Assembly: GCA_009869945.1 (NCBI GenBank)
Contig: WIXG01000338.1
Span: 19,776 to 83,775, forward strand
From: Mesaphorura yosii
Lineage: Eukaryota; Arthropoda; Collembola; Poduromorpha; Tullbergiidae
Length of the DNA stretch: 64,000 nucleotides
Reading direction: 5' to 3'
Shown here: positions 62,060-64,000 of the stretch, in pieces
How positions within the stretch are numbered: the first letter of the stretch is position 1
Layout of the letters: the number at the start of each line of letters is the position of its first letter
Position numbers and translations under genes: made by a program
The notes under the pieces: model-generated
Told to the model about the DNA's origin: nothing
Databases searched by the model: none
Seen by the model: only the letters and a program-made list of their open reading frames with translations

Positions 62060-63576
62060 TTACCTGTTCAAAGAGTCGTTGGGATTGGGTGGGGGCCCAC
62101 GTTCGGACTGGACTCGTCTGACGGCGCCTCCTGGCGTTTCGGTAGCGGCTGAAATCATTCCGGTAGCACCAACTTCATCTTCAGCAACCAGCGCAACGGC
62201 TTCCGATATTGCTCCAGCTACAGTTCGGTGGTTTGCATCATTCTTTTGGGATACCGCTCGCGGACCCGGAACTGGTGCAGGCGGAGGGACAGGCGCAGCG
62301 CTTACGACTGACTCAGAATAAGACGAAAGGCTTGTCACCGAGCTTGGAGTAAGAAGCCTCGTTTCACCTTCCGCTTCAGCTTCGGGTGCTTGTGGGATTT
62401 CTTCCCCGCTCGTGACTTCCATCAACTCTTCTGCCAACTTCAGCTCGCGTTTCTCCTCCAAATACTCACAAAACTTCGGGTAAAAGTACAAAAGCACAAT
62501 AACGAAGTACATCACGGAGAAAGCAAGAAGGATGATCGTGAGGTAACGGAGAATTTGCATGAGCTGGTAGAATTTCGGAGCTTTCTCGTCTAAGTCTTCA
62601 ATCCTGATGATATTTGAGAAGCAACCCTGGCAAATGGAAAATCGTGTGTACTGCTTAGCTTAAAATACCTGGTATTGGTAACTTACCCACGGGAAGTCCG
62701 GCGCCTGAGTTCCATTTATGGTTTTGGAGATCATACAGTTTGTTTCGTCCACGCCTTTCACTGTAATGTCACAGCACGAAAGAGGAAGAGGAAACCGGCC
62801 GGTATTGTTGTAGTCGTAGTCTGTGTAACCGTCAACCCCACAACAACGCTGCATGACAAAGGCCAAAAAAGAACCAACTGCAACTGTAACCGTTAACCGT
62901 AACTAAATTAGATTGTGTGCAAATTGGCTTACCAGTTCCTCTTCCAGTCTCCAGAGCGCACGGTTAAAGTTGCCGATCTCCCCAGTCAGAACAAATTCTC
63001 TGACCTCGTCGCGGTTGGGCAGTGGCAGAACGATCAGAAACACCATCCCGGCAATGCAGAGACAAAGTTCCGGGACAAGGAGCCCTATCAACTGAATTGG
63101 TGATAAGTGATGAAATTAGTTCTGGCATTCCATCGACTGCTCTCAAGCATACCTTCAGGGATAAAAAGAGCGTGGTATCACTCCAACAATATAGGAGACA
63201 GCCGACTACTCCAGCGAACAGAAGCAGGAAACTGGCTGCTGTTGCGCAGATGAAGCCATAAAATTGCACGTAGGATATTCCAGTGAAGTCTGCACCATAG
63301 TGCGAGTAGATTAGCGAGAATATGAGCCCGGCTATCTAGACAAATGAGAAGGCAAAGTTGTGTATCACTTCCTAGCATCTTCTTATCAGTTGCCTCTGCG
63401 CGTCCCGTTGCACTTACGGTGCAAATCCAAACAACGGCATATTTGCCAGGACTTTCTATGCCCCATGTTCTTTCACTTCCTTTGGAAGATGTATCATTCG
63501 CGGTTTGCTTCGTTGGATCTGAGTCTGGGCCTTGAACAGCACCACCAGCCTCAGTAATTTTGATTTCGATCGACAT
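62060..63576 (-). CDS. Tetraspanin with long cytoplasmic tail
   Basis: Five phase-0 exons, 63576-63418, 63335-63153, 63091-62933, 62848-62687 and 62626-62060, giving 409 residues. Four membrane segments: WGIESPGKYAVVWICT with IAGLIFSLIY; ICATAASFLLLFAGVVGCLL; LLVPELCLCIAGMVFLIVL; and ILRYLTIILLAFSVMYFVIV. The large loop has the CCG hallmark (RCCGVDGY) and further Cys (LSCC, TNCMI, GCFSN) for the usual disulfides. Tetraspanins organise membrane protein clusters. Unusual are the 40-residue N-terminal tail and a C-terminal tail of about 135 residues, acidic then Pro/Ala-rich (APVPPPAPVPGP); most tetraspanins have tails under 30. An ATG 18 nt upstream (63594) would add six residues. Confidence 0.87.
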
Positions 63577-63884
63577 GTGCTCAAAGAAATCCAAGTACTA
63601 GTGCAAAAGGCTCCGGTGACTGCTTATTCATTTGCCATTCTAATATCAGCACTAGCCACCAGTTCATAGCTGTTTCAACTTTTCTTATAAGGTCGTGTGG
63701 TGACTCCAGAAATCTTGTTTGCCTTTCAGATTCGGCAAGGCCCCGGAATTTGTTGTCAGGGCTCATGGAGCGAGTCAGTCCACCAACACACTCAGCGGTC
63801 AAGTCGGAAGCATATTCAAAGCAAGAACGTATTTATTGTAAAACGAACGATGCAAGCGTCGAACTCCCATTCTAACTTAAGAAT

Positions 63885-64000
63885 TTATGCCCAGTACATA
63901 ACTAAATCTGTGCTAAGAGGCAGATTCAGACGCTCAATCGTGACCTCTCCGGTGTCCGGGTTGTAACTGTAATCGGTGTGCCGTCCATCATTCACGGTGA
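63885..64000 (-). CDS. C-terminal end of a second GH31 alpha-glucosidase (partial)
   Basis: The last 38 codons of a minus-strand gene that enters from the right. Its end (YSYNPDTGEVTIERLNLPL, then STDLVMYWA) aligns with the tail of the GH31 gene at 57.8-61.3 kb (FSYEPDTKEIVIYSLGVPI, then DAALIITWNN): the same Tyr-x-Pro-Asp-Thr core, strand pattern and closing Trp. A poly(A)-type AATAAA on the minus strand lies near 63828. The rest of the gene is outside the window. Confidence 0.65.
   Translation of the reverse strand, partial: TVNDGRHTDYSYNPDTGEVTIERLNLPLSTDLVMYWA

Overview
This is a gene-dense stretch of an arthropod nuclear genome. Genes sit on both strands, and most are split by short GT-AG introns, many under 100 nt. 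Several families point to an arthropod: a torso-like MACPF protein, a ZAD-type C2H2 zinc-finger protein, and a CUB/serine protease. Two further families, a wax-synthase-type (WSD) acyltransferase and a small secreted protein with repeated Cys-Tyr-Asp-Pro motifs, make a springtail (Collembola) my best guess, but this is inference. I worked out most splice sites by hand. For most genes the exon phases add up exactly, and those models are the most reliable. There is no sign of prokaryotic operons, CRISPR arrays, or rRNA or tRNA genes.

Layout. 0-5.3 kb: 5' part of a USP20/33-type deubiquitinase (-, runs off the left edge) and an eight-exon CUB-serine protease (-). 5.8-8.9 kb: mitochondrial ferredoxin FDX2 (-), a small cysteine-rich secreted protein (+) and an intronless GT17 (MGAT3-type) N-acetylglucosaminyltransferase (-). 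10.1-16.3 kb: a 12-exon WW-CUE-CUE protein (-), followed by 3.5 kb of non-coding DNA. 19.8-21.3 kb: heparan sulfate 2-O-sulfotransferase (+). 23.4-27.2 kb: a CCAAT-rich promoter-like block and an unknown gene whose UGA stop is followed by a 117-codon open in-frame extension (candidate stop-codon readthrough). 27.9-31.9 kb: AT-hook protein (-), eIF2-alpha-kinase-like kinase (+) and NR2C2AP (-). 32.4-33.1 kb: a broken coding fragment.

33.6-42.7 kb: forkhead factor (+), torso-like protein with a frame break (+), a tandem pair of PHR-domain proteins (-) and the WSD acyltransferase (+). 42.8-46.9 kb: a divergent RAB28 with degraded GTP-binding motifs (-) and a protein with a Cys-His-Asp triad layout (-). 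46.9-51.1 kb is non-coding. 51.1-57.7 kb: mitochondrial ribosomal protein mL39 (+), a single-pass membrane protein with PPxY-type tail motifs (-) and a nine-finger ZAD zinc-finger protein (+). 57.8-64.0 kb: a 13-exon GH31 alpha-glucosidase with trefoil domain (-), a tetraspanin (-), and the C-terminal end of a second GH31 enzyme (-) at the right edge.

The genes do not form one pathway; most are unrelated neighbours. Possible functional links are the mitochondrial pair (FDX2, mL39), the glycan enzymes (GT17, HS2ST, GH31), and a WW-domain protein in the same window as a membrane protein with WW-binding tail motifs. The observations most worth following are the readthrough candidate, the degenerate RAB28, the WW-CUE-CUE architecture, the kinase lacking the catalytic-loop lysine, and the PHR pair.
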